From positions 26,007,919 through 26,071,918 of the forward strand of contig OZ023206.1 of NCBI GenBank assembly GCA_963995525.1: a stretch of DNA of 64,000 bases, given 5' to 3'. Source of the stretch: Escarpia spicata (taxonomy: Eukaryota; Annelida; Polychaeta; Sabellida; Siboglinidae). The translations under genes and the position numbers were made by a program. The notes beneath the pieces are model-generated. The model worked only from the letters and a program-made list of their open reading frames with translations. It was not told the DNA's origin and searched no databases. How positions within the stretch are numbered: the stretch's first letter is position 1; each line of letters begins with the position of its first letter. This document shows, in pieces, positions 35,623-48,049 of the stretch.

Positions 35623-36830
35623 GTGCCGGTAAAAAGTAATTCGACTATGCAAGATTTCAGGCATGTTTTCACAATTTAATTCATATAAAAATACTAACTA
35701 ATACAAATGTCCAACCAAATTGATTTCAAATTATTAAATAGTAAATGTAGATAATATTAATTTTATACAGCTCTCATCTAAAGAAACATATTTTGTACAG
35801 TGGCCCTTTGTATCAACCACCGCTGCACATTGCCTCGACATTGAATGTACCAGGTTTTGGACAATGTCCACTGGGATGGCCTGCCATGCAGCATGAAGCA
35901 GCTGCCACAGAGCCTCCAGACTACCTGGCATGCTTCTTTCTACCTTCCTGAAGAATACGTCCTATAGATGTTCTATGGGATTTAAATATGGGCTCTGGGC
36001 TGGTGACTGCTCGATATGAGAGCGCTCGAGGAATGACATCACCTTGTTCGTTTTATGGCAAGGAACATTGTCTTGGTACAAGACAAATGCTTCACCCTCA
36101 TCATAAAACGAAGATGCAGAAGGCAGCATGTGGTTCCTCGGCACCCTGACGTATTGGTCCTGCCGCATGGTGCCTTCACACCGGTAGAATTGGCCGACCC
36201 CGCGCCCAGACCTGCACCCCCAGATCACCAGGGAGCCTCATCCGTGTTTAACTGTGGGGACAATGCACTGTGGGCTGTACCTCTCATCAACTGTCCTCCG
36301 GCACAATAGCACGATTTGCTCCACGAAAAAGGCACTCTCATCCGACCACACAATTGTTTCCTACTGCTGCACAGTGCAATTCTTATGGCTACTAGCAAAC
36401 GCTAGGCGACTCTTAATGTTCGCTGGCCGCAACAATGGCTTCTTCAACGCCACACAACCACGGAGACCAGCCGAGTTGAGGCGCTTCCGGATCGTGGAGG
36501 ACGACACTGTCTCTCCCGCTTCGTCTCTCCCAGCTCTGCTTCCACTTTCTGTCGGAGCTGCGGGGATGTGAGGCGGCGATCGCCGAGGCTGTAGCCGATG
36601 AGTGCGCAGTCCTGTCGCACCGACATCTTCTTCGGCCTTCCGCTATGTGCTCTCTAGGCCACCGACCCCGTCTCTTCCAGCCGCTTCTTGATGCCGTACA
36701 CTGTTTTCACGCTAACCTTCAGTTGCCGGCTCACTTCGGCAGCTGACACCCAGCTCCATAAGAACTATGGCTCTCGTCCGCAACTCAATATTGTTTTTTT
36801 ATAAGGCGGCATCAATGAAAATGACAACAA
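35621..36830 (-). pseudogene. Decayed Tc1-like transposon and transposase
   Basis: The left end TACAGTGCCGGTAAAAAGTA abuts a TA tract, as Tc1 elements do. The minus strand reads a helix-turn-helix block (VSAAEVSRQLKVSVKTVYGI, near 36750-36690) and SGRPKKMSVRQDCAL. Then come a WSDES-type motif near 36350, YQDNVPCHKTN (about 36060) and SPYLNPIEHL (about 35975), i.e. the catalytic D, D and E positions of the DDE fold in order. Several stops and shifts interrupt it. I do not find the second terminal repeat, so the copy is truncated on the right. Confidence 0.82.
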
Positions 36831-37343
36831 TTATTTATTTTATTTGTATTAAATTCGTATGCATATCTTATCTAAAAATGTAAAAATATCTTCATGGATA
36901 AATAAAGAAATTATTTGTCGCTATTACCTCCAAATGTATTGAAAAAGAGATTATTGTACAACATATATATTGATAATTAATAATAATTAATTAATATTGA
37001 AACACATCGATGCAGTATACTAAATATTGATCTGGTAATACAGCAAAATGTCCTGATATCACTCACCTACAGCTTAGATAGTCAACTGTGTTTCATTAGT
37101 TCATTAATAGAAGATAACACATAGTGATGTACGCAATGCCTACCTTGATCTTTGGATGGCAATCTTCGATTATCTTAAAAAGCAAAAATTTAAAAAAGAA
37201 ACATTCAGAATAAAACACAAGTACTAAATAATAACAGGATAATGCACTAGGTGGTAGCACATGATGAGGGGTATTCATTATAATACTGCCACTGACCTTT
37301 ACATTTTAGAACCAACAGAAAAATCCAATGGTCCAATGACTTT

Positions 37344-37388
<45 letters not shown>

Positions 37389-38180
37389 GTGTATATATGT
37401 GTGTGTGTGTTAATAACTGCCCAATTTGTGACGCTGAGAAATGCAGTAAATTATTATTATTATTATTTATTATTATTATTTTGTTATTGTAACGAAGCAG
37501 AAGGTTCGAAGGCGCCGGCTATGACACATAGAACGCCCAGGCGAACATGCACTACTACGTCTACGTACTTCTCCTGTGTCGATAGCCTTGTTATCAATAC
37601 GACCCGATGCCAAGCTCATTCAGAGTCAGTGCGTTGCCGATTTGTTTACAAACAGCTGATGGCGGGCGCAATTGTCGGTCACGCGTGGCTGCACACCGTT
37701 GTAAACAAACACATTACGGCTCGAGCAGCGCGCGAGTGACACGTAACTGCCGGGATCTCGTGTCGGCTGAGTATCGGTTTGTCATGTTGGGACCTTTCAA
37801 CACACAACAGGTCGATGATGGGATATGCAGCCGTAAAATAGCCTAGATTGAAAGGTGGATTAGTTCAGTTTTATTTAACATGAACTATTACATTAATCGG
37901 TATCATTATTTTCCATACAAAGGCGGCAGCAAGCGACAAAGACAGCAACAGCAAAAAAACTTTAACCTTCACTATTGGTTAGCCAGAATTTGTCTTGCTA
38001 ATGCAAGTCAGACAGAACACTCATAAGTAAGAAACAAAATAATGAATTGATTACAGCTGAGAAAGTTTTCAACAACACTCTTCTCGGTGGTGGCGTAATA
38101 ATAACCAGGAAACTTCTATTGGAAACCAAGCTTAGAGGCGCATAACAAAGCGGGCTGGTAAATCTCAATATCGATTAGCA
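36831..38180. other. Non-coding with (AT)n, (GT)n and (ATT)n tracts
   Basis: (AT)n at 37349-37385 and a short (GT)n just after; (ATT)n at 37450-37480. No supported gene. The open frames at 37389-37846 show no family or splice logic. Confidence 0.4.
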
Positions 38181-38192
38181 GTATTAACGTTG

Positions 38193-38462
38193 TCAACATA
38201 TGGATGGACACGTGAGGGAGCTAAGGTGTCCACAAATCGTGCCTTTGTTGCCTTCACCTCCACTTGCTTCACTGTCTTGGCTGTTCTTCTCCAATATTCC
38301 ACATCTTGTCCCCCTCCGAGTGTGGAACTCTACGTCATCGTCTCCTTCAATGACGTCAAGTTTTGCCTTCATGACATCGTTGCTCATATTGAACAAAACA
38401 GTGGGTGTTTGTGGCCAGTGGCGGATTAAACATTCGTGGGCACTGTGTAGACTCAGGGGCAT
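38193..38462 (-). other. Unrecognised open frame, possibly a decayed coding fragment
   Basis: The minus-strand frame includes MSNDVMKAKLDVIEGDDDVE and GILEKNSQDSEASGGEGNKG, composition that looks protein-like. Another frame over the same bases also reads plausibly (VEYWRRTAKTVKQVEVKATK), so a frameshifted relic is possible. No family recognised. Confidence 0.2.
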
Positions 38463-38735
38463 ATCCAGAGAGGGTAGTCTAGGAGGCCAAAACCTACAAT
38501 TGCACCCCCTTGAGGCTGGCCAGAAAACCTCTACTGGAGCCGGAATAAAATTAATATTGGGTGGGCTGAGCGGAGCTTCAGCACGACGTCACTGTCGGAT
38601 CATGACACCAGACACGGGGGGATGCCGATTCTTCAGCACCATTACGCAGTCGCGCTGTGCGCTGTCCCGCTGTCCCGCTGTCAGTCATGACGCGTCTGAA
38701 AACGGGGTGGGGTGCTGCTAAAGAATGTTCTCCTT

Positions 38736-39940
38736 TATTGTAAGTTATGTAATAACAACTCTGCTAACTAATATCTGGTACACATTCAACCATACATAGG
38801 GCGTACATCAGGACTATTCTCGGCTTCCAAAACTTATTGGTTCAATGGAGTAGCAATAGCAGTTATACAGTAGCCATCATTGGCCAAATCATGTCTTGCT
38901 AACTGTTGATGTGTTTTCACCTCATCTCCCTGGGGTTCAAGACTCTTTGCAGCTGCGAATCCTACTACTTTGCAGCTGCGAATCCTCCTACATATTCAGA
39001 GATACCAAGGGAATTTATATGTTTACACCCATGTAATATCAAACCACCATATGGCCGTCAGACTGACACATCGTGGGACAAATATAGTCACGCTCACTTT
39101 TATACATTTGACTACGAGCTAACCCAGCGATGCCCGGATGTATAACAGCAATGCACGGCGACATGTTGAAGACCTGTTATGAAGGTCATGCGTTGCATCG
39201 TCAGTTATACAGTGTATTTATTTTGTACCAATGAGCAATTGTTTCACGTTTTCAGCAATAATAAGTTTAAATTATACATAGTTTAACATTACAATTACAC
39301 TGTCATATGCATATGTATGTCCTCTAAAAAGGTCGTGAAATTTGTGAGGCTGGGATATGTACTTTTTCAAATACATGAAAATTAGTAGAAGTGTGTGAAC
39401 TGCCTCAAGGGACTCCAACCGTGGGGTCCCTTGAGGCATAACAACACTGTTATATTTAAACAAGATCAGTCAGTTTAATGTGTGATTTTATTACAGTAAT
39501 AATATATGTGTTATTAGTTATTAATTATAAATATTATTCATAACTGAAATTAAGATAATATAATCAGGTTTTACAATCACTGTATGTCACGCTTTACTAC
39601 TCTTCCTAACGAAAATATGTCTTAACGAACGAATGCATAAATATAAGTTATGCAAAAGGAAGTTATGTTGTTACTTACCCCACAGTTTGGTTATAGTTTA
39701 CTGTCAATTGGATTGTTCTCCATGAGGTTGGCGCGCTTAAGGTTTACATGAGCCTCTTAATTGATGTTGTTCTCTTGGTAGGACATCACTCACTAGCCAG
39801 TCTGGGAGCAGTAGTTAGTTTAACTAACGATTCTGACACGAAATGAATGTCGTAAGCAAACTTCTTTCACACATTCCTCCTTTTCCTCGATATAATATAG
39901 CTCAACGAACGTTTGCAATTAATAATGATTATGCAAACTG
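38736..39940. other. No recognisable gene
   Basis: A duplicated phrase CTTTGCAGCTGCGAATCCT occurs twice at 38945-38988. A short hairpin, GCCTCAAGGGACTCCAACC / GGGGTCCCTTGAGGC, lies at 39403-39437. Otherwise nothing. Confidence 0.4.
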
Positions 39941-39944
39941 ATTA

Positions 39945-41612
39945 AGCGATATGTTAATTGCCAACCAATCAACAGCCTATTCACTTCGGCGCTGTCACAG
40001 ATGGGAGTACGTGTACATATTGACTACCTGTGAGGAACTGTTTAATTTCTTCCAGGAAACCATGGACCATTTGATGTGTACGAGTTTTCCATACAAGACT
40101 GTGTCACGTCATAGCATTGCTAAACCATGGGTCACAGACGGCTTCCGCTACCTGATCAGATAGCGGCAACGTGCTCATGATAGCCGGTGACATGGAACAA
40201 GCCGGAAGACTTATATTAGGAATTTATTGAATCGCACAGCGCCAAAATTGCGACACCAGTTTTACCAATCATAAATCGCATCACTCGAGGAATCATCGTC
40301 ACGTGACTGATGGAAGCACATGAAGGCTCTCATGGGAACGACATATGGCAGTCGCAACGAAATGCAATAACTTACTGGTGGAGGTGTGAACGGCTTGGCC
40401 AACTGTATGAATTAGTTTTTTTGTGTCGGTTAGCGAAAACCTGCCGAGCTTGCAGCCATCCGACTAAATATTTGACATCAAGGAACCACTGCCAGCTGAA
40501 TTTCCTATTAGCGTGGATCAAACAGAGGTGGCACTTAATAAGATCAAAGCGAACAAAGCGACAGGACCGGACATTCCACCATGGACTTTGAAAGACAATT
40601 CGCACCTTCTCGCAGGACCCGTCACAGCAATATTCAACAGCTCACTCAGAAGAGGTGTACTGCCAAAATTGTAGAAGTCAACAACTGTTATTCCATTGTC
40701 AAAGAAACACCCGCCAGATACAATTGAAAACATGTTAGACCTATATCGCGTACTCCAATTCTGGCTAAGGATTTTGAGTCTTTAGTGCTGAAGTGGGTCA
40801 ATATTTATATTAACCCCCAGATTGACGACACGCTGTTCGGATGTATTGCGGGAACTTGTTCCACGGACGCGCTGGTTGAAATGCTTCACAAATGTTATGA
40901 AGCCACTGATTTGGCTGGCAATATTGTAAGAGTGTTATTTCTCGACTACAGCAAAGCGTTTGATACAATAAATCATAATATGCTAATTAATAAACTGGTT
41001 GCATTGGACGTGCCAGCACACCTTGTCCGATGGATGACAGCGTTTCTACTTGACCGTGAACAGAAAGTTAAAATCGGTGACGCTGTGTCAAAATCAAGCT
41101 ACCCGTATGAGGATGTTCCCCGGGAACCTTGTTGGGACCAAAACATGTTCTAGTTTATATCAACGATTTACAAACCGTGCCCAATTTATAAATATGTTGA
41201 TGATAGTACGGTATTTGAAATATGTATCCAACGAATGGTATCTGACATACAGGATTCTGCTGACATGCGCAGTGGTCTAGTAATAATCATACGCGCATCA
41301 ATTCGAGCAATACAAAAGAAATGGCTATATGTTTCTCTATTTCTGTAAGGATAGGACATTTGTGGAATCTTTGCCATATATTGATATAAATGGGACTGAT
41401 ATTGAAAGAGTTACTCAAGCAAAAGTTCCCGGTGCAACTATATCTTCTGATCTAAGTTGGAATGCTCATGTACATGAACTAGTTTCAAAGGCAAGCAAAA
41501 GAGTGTATATGATCTGTCAGTTGAAACGGGCTGGTATCAATCAAAATTACTTGGCTAGAAATGATGTGTCTGTGACCAGTAGTGAAACTTGCTTGTCTGG
41601 GATGGCACACAA
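39945..41612 (+). pseudogene. Decayed LINE (linker plus reverse transcriptase)
   Basis: The linker shows SRHSIAKPWVTDGFRYLIR and an NLLNRTAPKLRHQFYQS stretch. RT motifs follow in order: KIKANKATGPDIP near 40540, a broken PLSKKH, then QIDDTLFGCIAGTCSTDALV, RVLFLDYSKAFDTINHNMLI and VRWMTAFLLDREQKVKIGD. Then come a damaged GVPQGT-type motif, YVDDST near 41195, and LSWNAHVHELVSKASKRVYM. Frameshifts separate the blocks. It is a third LINE family in this window and stops where the GGGC repeat begins. Confidence 0.8.
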
Positions 41613-41613
41613 A

Positions 41614-41889
41614 ATGGCGGGCGGGCGGGCGGGCGGGCGGGCGGGCGGGCGGGCGGGCGGGCGGGCGGGCGGGCGGGCGGGCGGGCGGGCGGGCGGGCGG
41701 GCGGGCGGGCGGGCGGGCGGGCGGGCGGGCGGACCATCGGACTGACTGACTGACTGACTGACTGACTGACTGACTGACTGACTGACTGACTGACTGACTG
41801 ACTGACTGACTGACTGACTGACTGACTGACTGACTGACTGACTGACTGACTGACTGACTGACTGACTGACTGACTGACTGACTGACTGA
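41614..41889. repeat. Compound microsatellite (GGGC)n then (GACT)n
   Basis: About 29 copies of GGGC (41617-41731) are followed after seven bases by about 38 copies of GACT. The apparent Pro/Ala-rich and Ser/Val/Gln-rich proteins are artefacts of 4-bp repeats. Confidence 0.97.
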
Positions 41890-42159
41890 CACTTCGACCT
41901 ATATAAATATATAGTAGAATCTAAATGTAATCGAGCTGGTGTATGTGTCTGTGTCTCGTATGTTTTCACACGTTAGTCAAGACAGGAAAACCGGATTAAC
42001 TGTAAGTTTAACGAAAACGGCGTAGCTTGGTAGAATCGTATAAAAGACATGCATACTTCTATAAGCATAATAGATCTGTTTAAGCTCTAAAGTTAGGTTG
42101 GATAAACCTTTCTGTGTGAATACGGCATGAGTATTTTATCTGTGTTCACAGTTCTCAAT

Positions 42160-42330
42160 GCGCGCGCGTGCATGCGTGTGTGTGTTTGTATGTGTGTGTG
42201 TGCGTGTGTGCGTGTGTGCGTGTGTGCGTGTGTGCGTATGTGCGTGTGTGGGTGCGTGTGTTTGTGTGTGCGCGCGTGCATGCACGTATGTGTTTGTGGT
42301 GTGGTGTACGTGCGTGCGTGCATGCGTGTG
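42160..42330. repeat. (GTGTGC)n-type microsatellite
   Basis: Alternating purine-pyrimidine GT/GC tract, potentially Z-DNA forming. Confidence 0.9.
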
Positions 42331-42387
42331 ATGACAGAAATAGGCCCTGGCGTGTTGTTCAGTTACAGCTGTATATACTCCGTGAAT

Positions 42388-42478
42388 GCGTGTCCTGCGT
42401 GTCCTGCGTGTCCTGCGTGTCCTGCGTGTCCTGCGTGTCCTGCGTGTCCTGCGTGTCCTGCGTGTCCTGCGTGTCCTG
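42388..42478. repeat. 9-bp tandem repeat (TGTCCTGCG), ~10 copies
   Basis: Perfect 9-bp periodicity, which keeps frames open as a three-residue repeat. Not a gene. Confidence 0.95.
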
Positions 42479-42710
42479 GTTATGTATGCACGGGTGTCGT
42501 GATCTTCGTGTATGGTTATGTATAATTACAGATTAACATTGAGGCGACCGGCGCAGTTATTTCATGTTTCTAAACCATTAGTGGAAAAGCACACAACGTT
42601 TAAACCGTGCGTGTCTGTATTAAATAAATATTGTGTTTAATACAACGATGGTCGAACAGACTGTTAACCCCAACGCTGCTTCTTGGTTGACAGGTTGGGT
42701 GTAGGTCAGT

Positions 42711-43240
42711 ATGACGTTGCCTGGTGGGCAGTCTCTTAGACAAGGCAGTGATAAAGAGCAATGCCGCAATGGCAAAGTCTCTCAAACCATGTGCCTACTA
42801 AACAAATATAACTGTGATCTCCAGAAGGTGGTTGAATGCACAGAGAGCACGACGAATCCTTTCTACATGGAAGCTGATGAAATCGTTAAATTTTATTGCC
42901 TCACACACAACAGGAGTGAAACTAAATGACGACATCAAAGCAGATTTGGCAGGGTGCATAGTGAAGGGAAAAACCTGGTAGAACGATTTATTGACTGGCA
43001 TGATGAAACTTGATTTGAAAAACCATTTCCCCGAAAGAGCGTGCGAAACTTTGCATTAGCAGCTCTCTATGTCAAGGTTTCCGTAAAAGACTTAAAACTT
43101 GTCGAATGACAAGATAGCCGAGACCTATTTCGCAGATTGCTGTATCTAAGCAATGTAGAGAATGTTGACTCGGAGAGGGTCTTCAAGTTTTCCATTACAC
43201 CCGTGCTGCTACGTCTAACTCACGGGTATCAAGGGAAACC
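42711..43240 (+). pseudogene. Decayed repetitive coding fragment, family uncertain
   Basis: Stitched across frames: MEADEIVKFYCLTHN, LVERFIDWHDET, PFPRKSVRNFALAALYVKVS, DLFRRLLYLSNVEN and VFKFSITPVLLRLTHG. The wording resembles an unclassified repetitive protein common in invertebrate genomes, where a 'plSpvPlaLaH.DG'-type motif follows. I cannot name it. It runs into the hairpin at 43155-43271. Confidence 0.35.
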
Positions 43241-43271
43241 TGAAAACCTTCTCCGAGTCAACGTTCTCTAC
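43155..43271. repeat. Imperfect hairpin, ~38-bp arms
   Basis: GTAGAGAATGTTGACTCGGA (43155 on) pairs with TCCGAGTCAACGTTCTCTAC (ending 43271), with few mismatches across about 38 bases. A second inner pair CCCGTG/CACGGG lies in the loop. Confidence 0.7.
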
Positions 43272-44195
43272 AGTGTGTTAGAGGAAACGGACAGGCATTG
43301 ATTTTTTTTAACGTCTTCTTGTGCGCATTTGGGTATGATCACACCTTCGTAGTTCATAATGTATTGTAAATATAACTACTTCAAGCACTACTTTAGAACC
43401 AGCATATGTCAGACTTTCGTGAAATCTGGGGGACATCGAAAAAGATGTCCGTAAATTTGGTTTTGTAGAAGTAAGAAGACCATCTTCATCAGCTTTCTGT
43501 TGGGCGACTGTATGTGGCAACCCATGGTTAAATCATACTGATCTAGTAGTTTTATGACAAAATATGTGATAAAAGCTGTCTTGTGTTGTTGCTATCTCTA
43601 ACTTCCTCAATGACTTGTCGTCTAATGTCTTAACACTATCAGTTGTTTCACCACTAAGTTGTAAAATTTAAGTCCTCTTTGTACAAGTCATGTTCTACTG
43701 GTGAACATAATATTGAAAAATATAAAAACATGCTTCCAATTAACTACACGAATTGGTTACATAGTATGAAGCATCCATTAAATAAAAGTCCGTTATTGTG
43801 GTATAAACAATATATAGCAAACTATGCAAACAAGTTTTTCTAACATTCAATGTCTACCTACAGAGAACATTAGGCCTAAAGTGCAGTCATTTTGTGCCCT
43901 CGGCTGACCACATACAAGCAAATCTAGGCCTACTGTCTTTTCAAAATGTTGCCTACGTTGCTGGCGTATATTTTAACCTGATCGTTCCTGTCATACATGT
44001 GTGTATTTCTAAAAGGTTGATGCATTAGATTACATAACTACTTGTTTACGCATTTTATTTACGTGGAGCATCTATGTTTGTGCCGACTTGAGAATTAACC
44101 GCAGGAGCAAACAATAAGCCAAATATCGTCAATGTTCATCGCTTTTAAAAACGATTTTAGTCGTATCTATTACGAAAATTACTGGTAAAAGACAT
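43272..44195. other. No recognisable gene
   Basis: AT-rich; no exon or repeat I can support. Confidence 0.35.
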
Positions 44196-44199
44196 CACA

Positions 44200-44760
44200 T
44201 TATAGGCGAGCGGCAAATTCCCAAAAAGTGCTTTATTTTAGGAGTTTAAATGCCCCCCCCCCCACACACACACACTCAAGTGTTACATCATTTACAAGCT
44301 CTACATCTCTCCGTCCCAGCGAGGCCTGTCATAGAGCTGCCAAGAGGTGCAGCAAGCGTGAATCCAAGGTCAAACAAGGTCACCGTCAAATTATCGAAAT
44401 TGTGCGCGGCCACAATCGTCTTAACATTACAATGGTTGCCTATCTACTTTACTCAATTACTAGATAGCCATGTCATATATTTATTGTAAAGAGTATTGTC
44501 TCCCAGTCAAAAGGATGTACGATATGGAGGTATTACTAGATATGGTACGAGTGGAGCTAAGGTCAAACAAGATCACCGTGAAATGATGAGTATTATTATT
44601 TTTTTAATACCGCGAAAGTCATCAAGTTACAATGACCCTGCAACTGCTTCATTTATATGTACTATCATATACTTTGTGAAAGAACCGTTTCTCCCTGTCA
44701 GAATGATATATGATATGGAGCTATCAGTTGATGGAGTAGTAGACCGGGGACCCTGCACTT
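44200..44760 (-). repeat. Inverted copy of the 14.4-15.2-kb dispersed repeat
   Basis: Reversed, it reads AAACTCCTAAAATAAAGCA, GGGAATTTGCCGCTCGCCT, GGAGAGATGTAGAGCTT and CGATTGTGGCCGCGC-like text, matching 14990-15200 block by block. CAACCATTGTAATGTTAAGACG of the first copy is seen as CGTCTTAACATTACAATGG-type text here. It holds C10 and (CA)n at 44251-44275. Confidence 0.65.
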
Positions 44761-45180
44761 TTATTTATGTAAAAAGGGCCAAAGTGTTTGACTCCATATG
44801 TTGGAGGAACCATCCCCCGACATCACAAAGATTAGTTGCTGCCGGGTCGTGGGTGGTGGAATGCCCCCTAAGTCATCCCCCTGAAGTGGGCAAAAAGTAC
44901 CTCTATTTATGTGAACAGCATCAACGCTCAGCACAGTTTCAAAGGTTTCCCTGGTGTTCCCTGGATACGGAATGACCAATAACAGCAACATTTGGGGGTG
45001 GCACACATGACAGCAGCTCCCGATGTGTACAAAAAAGTACCTTTATTTATGTGAACGGCGCCAAGGCTAAAATCAGTTTCAAAAGTTTCCCCGAGTACGG
45101 AATGACCAATTCCAGCAACTTTAAGTTGTGGAATCCCCCTGACAGCAACCCCAAACATTGTTGAAACTGTTTTTATTCGC
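44757..45180. repeat. Three diverged tandem units of ~135 bases
   Basis: Units start at TTTATTTATGTAAAAAGG (44760), CTATTTATGTGAACAGC (44902) and CTTTATTTATGTGAACGG (45041). Each is followed by GTTTCAAA(G/A)(G/T)TTTCC-type text, a TACGGAATGACCAAT phrase in the last two, and CCCCCTGACAGC or a related end. Confidence 0.55.
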
Positions 45181-45576
45181 GCAAACACCTAGCAGATTTC
45201 GTAGTCCGGTAGATGGCGCCTATTAATATGCGGCAAAATGTATATTGAGTCGCTACGCAAATATCGTTTGTTTGTAGGTGTACGTATTTTGTAAGCTGAT
45301 TATGATAGATGACTACATATCATTCATATTTTTTTAAATAATTTGTTAGGGTGATGTAATATCGCCCTGTTTTGTTTGGGCTTAACCCTCTGGTCAATCT
45401 GGACACTGAAACGTAGCATCCATTTCACGCTGTTGCAAGCTGGTGGTAGAATGTGTCAAATCTTAAAAATATACGCATTTGGCTCGCGGGCAAACTTAGT
45501 ATCCCTGGGTTAGTTTTCTATGCAACTATGTAGTGCCGCAACATATTATATAGGAAAAAGTACAAGGCAATATGTA

Positions 45577-45725
45577 TATATTATTACATGTCTTGTTCTG
45601 TATCGCGCCGTGTATCATGCCCCGATGTATCTGTATCAGCCCTCGTCCTTCGGACTCGGGCTGATACAGGTACGAGGGGCATGATAAAGGGCGTGATACA
45701 GAACAAGACATGTAATAATATATTT
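45577..45725. repeat. Inverted repeat (hairpin element), ~70-bp arms
   Basis: TATTATTACATGTCTTGTTC at the left is complemented by GAACAAGACATGTAATAATA at the right. The arms continue through TGTATCRCGCC and ATCATGCCCC to CAGCCC...GGGCTG around a short loop. Phrases ATATCGCCCTG (45360) and CAGGGCGATAT (46085) form a wider inverted pair around it, so the hairpin may be part of a larger element of about 730 bases. Confidence 0.7.
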
Positions 45726-46285
45726 ATCACATATCTACAACAAAAAGCTTCTTAAAATTAATTAATTCATTTAATCCGAATAATAACAGTTCAAACAATA
45801 TGAGATCATATTAAAAATATTGTATGATACATTTTGGCAACAGAAGTTCTTTTAATGAAAACAACGTCCTTATCTCGATCCATTAACAAACTACGACCAG
45901 CAAGAGACGCATTCACCCTTTCAGCAGCCATTTTGTTGGATGTCACACTTGTCACACACTCACACAGATTTGGATCTGCTCTGTATCTGACCTCATATGT
46001 CAGGAGCATGTTGCCATGACAACATGATATGTCTGTTTCTCATTGGCTTAGACACTGCTGGGGAGCCTGCTTATTGGCTCCCTGAGCAGGGCGATATGGA
46101 TCAAGACTTTTAATTAGTGTTTCTGTATCGCCCTGTAAATCGGTTTGTATTGCCCCAGAAATCTGGGAAATGACCAATTCTCAAATGACACCTATATAAA
46201 AGCAATATTTTATCAACCCTGAGAAAGCTTGTATCACACATGTGCTCAGTTGCATGTATGGGGCAGCTTTTGTTGTAGATGTGTG

Positions 46286-46415
<130 letters not shown>

Positions 46416-46430
46416 CTAAACGTAAAGAAG

Positions 46431-47085
46431 ACTAAAATTATGGATGTGAAGGGATGTTGAGAACCATCAGAAGTCACAGTAGATGGCGAGGAAATAGAAC
46501 AAGTGGAAAGTTTTGAATATCTGGGGTCACTGATAGAAGCGGATGGAGATGGGACGAAAGTGATCAGGCGGAGGTTGGCAATGGCGAGTAAAAAGTTGAC
46601 GGAGATGAAGAAGCTGTGGAAAGCAACGAAGAAAGATATGAAACTACGAATTTTCCGAGTCTGTATATTTCCAACGGCTACGTATGGATGCGAAACCTGG
46701 ACTCTTAATAAGAACATTACTAAACGTATAAATGCATTTGAAAACAAGTGTTATAGAAAGATATTACGAGTTTCGTGGACTGAACGTAGAACTAACGAAT
46801 CCATCGCAGATGAGCTTGGTGTTATACCCGGGGCTTTATTGAACTTTGTAAAGAAACGGAAACTAAGTTATTTCGGCCATGTAAAACGGCATCAGACTAA
46901 TAATGGAAGGAAAAGTGGAAGGCAGCAGCAGCAGAGGAAGACCTAGGAGACAATGGGGGAAGGACATAGAGGAATGGATGGGAGCCGACGTCTGGCGAGT
47001 GGGGAGATTGGCAAACGAAAGAGCTGTCTATAGACAATCCACCAAGGCTGCAACGTCCGGAAATGGATAAGCAAACACAAGATAT
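46431..47085 (+). pseudogene. RTE-like LINE 3' end
   Basis: Open piece 46503-46946 reads VESFEYLGSLIEADGDGTKV, then TYGCETWTLNKN, RKILRVSWTERRTNESIADE and LSYFGHVKRH, followed in another frame by a GRRRPRRQWG-type basic stretch. This is the conserved C-terminal end of RTE-group reverse transcriptases. It is 5'-truncated next to a (TA)n tract and ends at another (TA)n at 47083-47103. Confidence 0.82.
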
Positions 47086-47109
47086 ATATATATATATATA
47101 TATCACTGA

Positions 47110-48000
47110 ATAATACCCTTGTTGAGCGGTCCCTCTCCTGTATTAAGTGTTTTGTTATTAAAACATAAGTGCACATAAACAAATATAATTCTCCAAGAAG
47201 GTAAGAGACTGACTGTGTGTTCCCTGTAGATAGGCCGCCCGCTTGCCGAAGTACCTTTACAGATGGGGTACAGCGTTACACGGTCACTGTTGCAGATCTA
47301 GTGTTAGTTAGAAATATTTAATTATTCGATACATTGATGCACCGCCATTATTGATTGATTGAAGTAGTTCAGCATTCAAAATGTGTACAAGATACATGTA
47401 CTGGTAACTGCCCGAGCTACACTTACATGTTTCCACTCGTTAAGAGGTTCAGCAAATCCATTCAACTTTATAAATAGTAGGCCCTAGTGTAAAGGTAATG
47501 ACCGACAAAATATAGTTTATTATATAGTTTATTTTGTGAAAACGTTGTCTTAGATTTATTTGTATCTATTCTGTTTCAAATAATGAGCGAATTTGTTTAC
47601 TCTATTACAGCGCTCGGCATTAATGGTAAAAGTTTCGTTATATATCTAGGACCACTATTTAACGAGTTAACGTGTTTGTATAAAGGCTGTCGCAAATTAA
47701 GACACTATCAACATTAATTTTATTCCCATCGATTAGTTTGAGATTTTATGCATTTTCCACTAATCTAACAATAATTTCAGGAAGGTTCAGTTATTATATT
47801 AACACACTTATTGCATGCTTACTGAGAGTAGAAACGTCCAAATATAACAACGAATATGCAATTGGTAGCGACATTTTAAGACCGATTTTATCCAATCACA
47901 TCATGCAGTACCCCTGAAATCTCGATAGTGTAGTATTACCTTTTTATACGTTCGCAAGCTAAACCTCCATAATGCGATTAAAGTAAGTAACGAACTATTA
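47110..48000. other. No recognisable gene
   Basis: AT-rich, without exon-like frames or repeats I can name. Confidence 0.35.
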
Positions 48001-48049
48001 AATGTCAAAATGGCGCTTCCCTTCAATTAATTTCTCCTTTTTAATGACA

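Noticed and set aside
41485..41969. Pro/Ala-Arg and Ser/Val/Gln-rich proteins
   Set aside because: Artefacts of the GGGC and GACT microsatellites.
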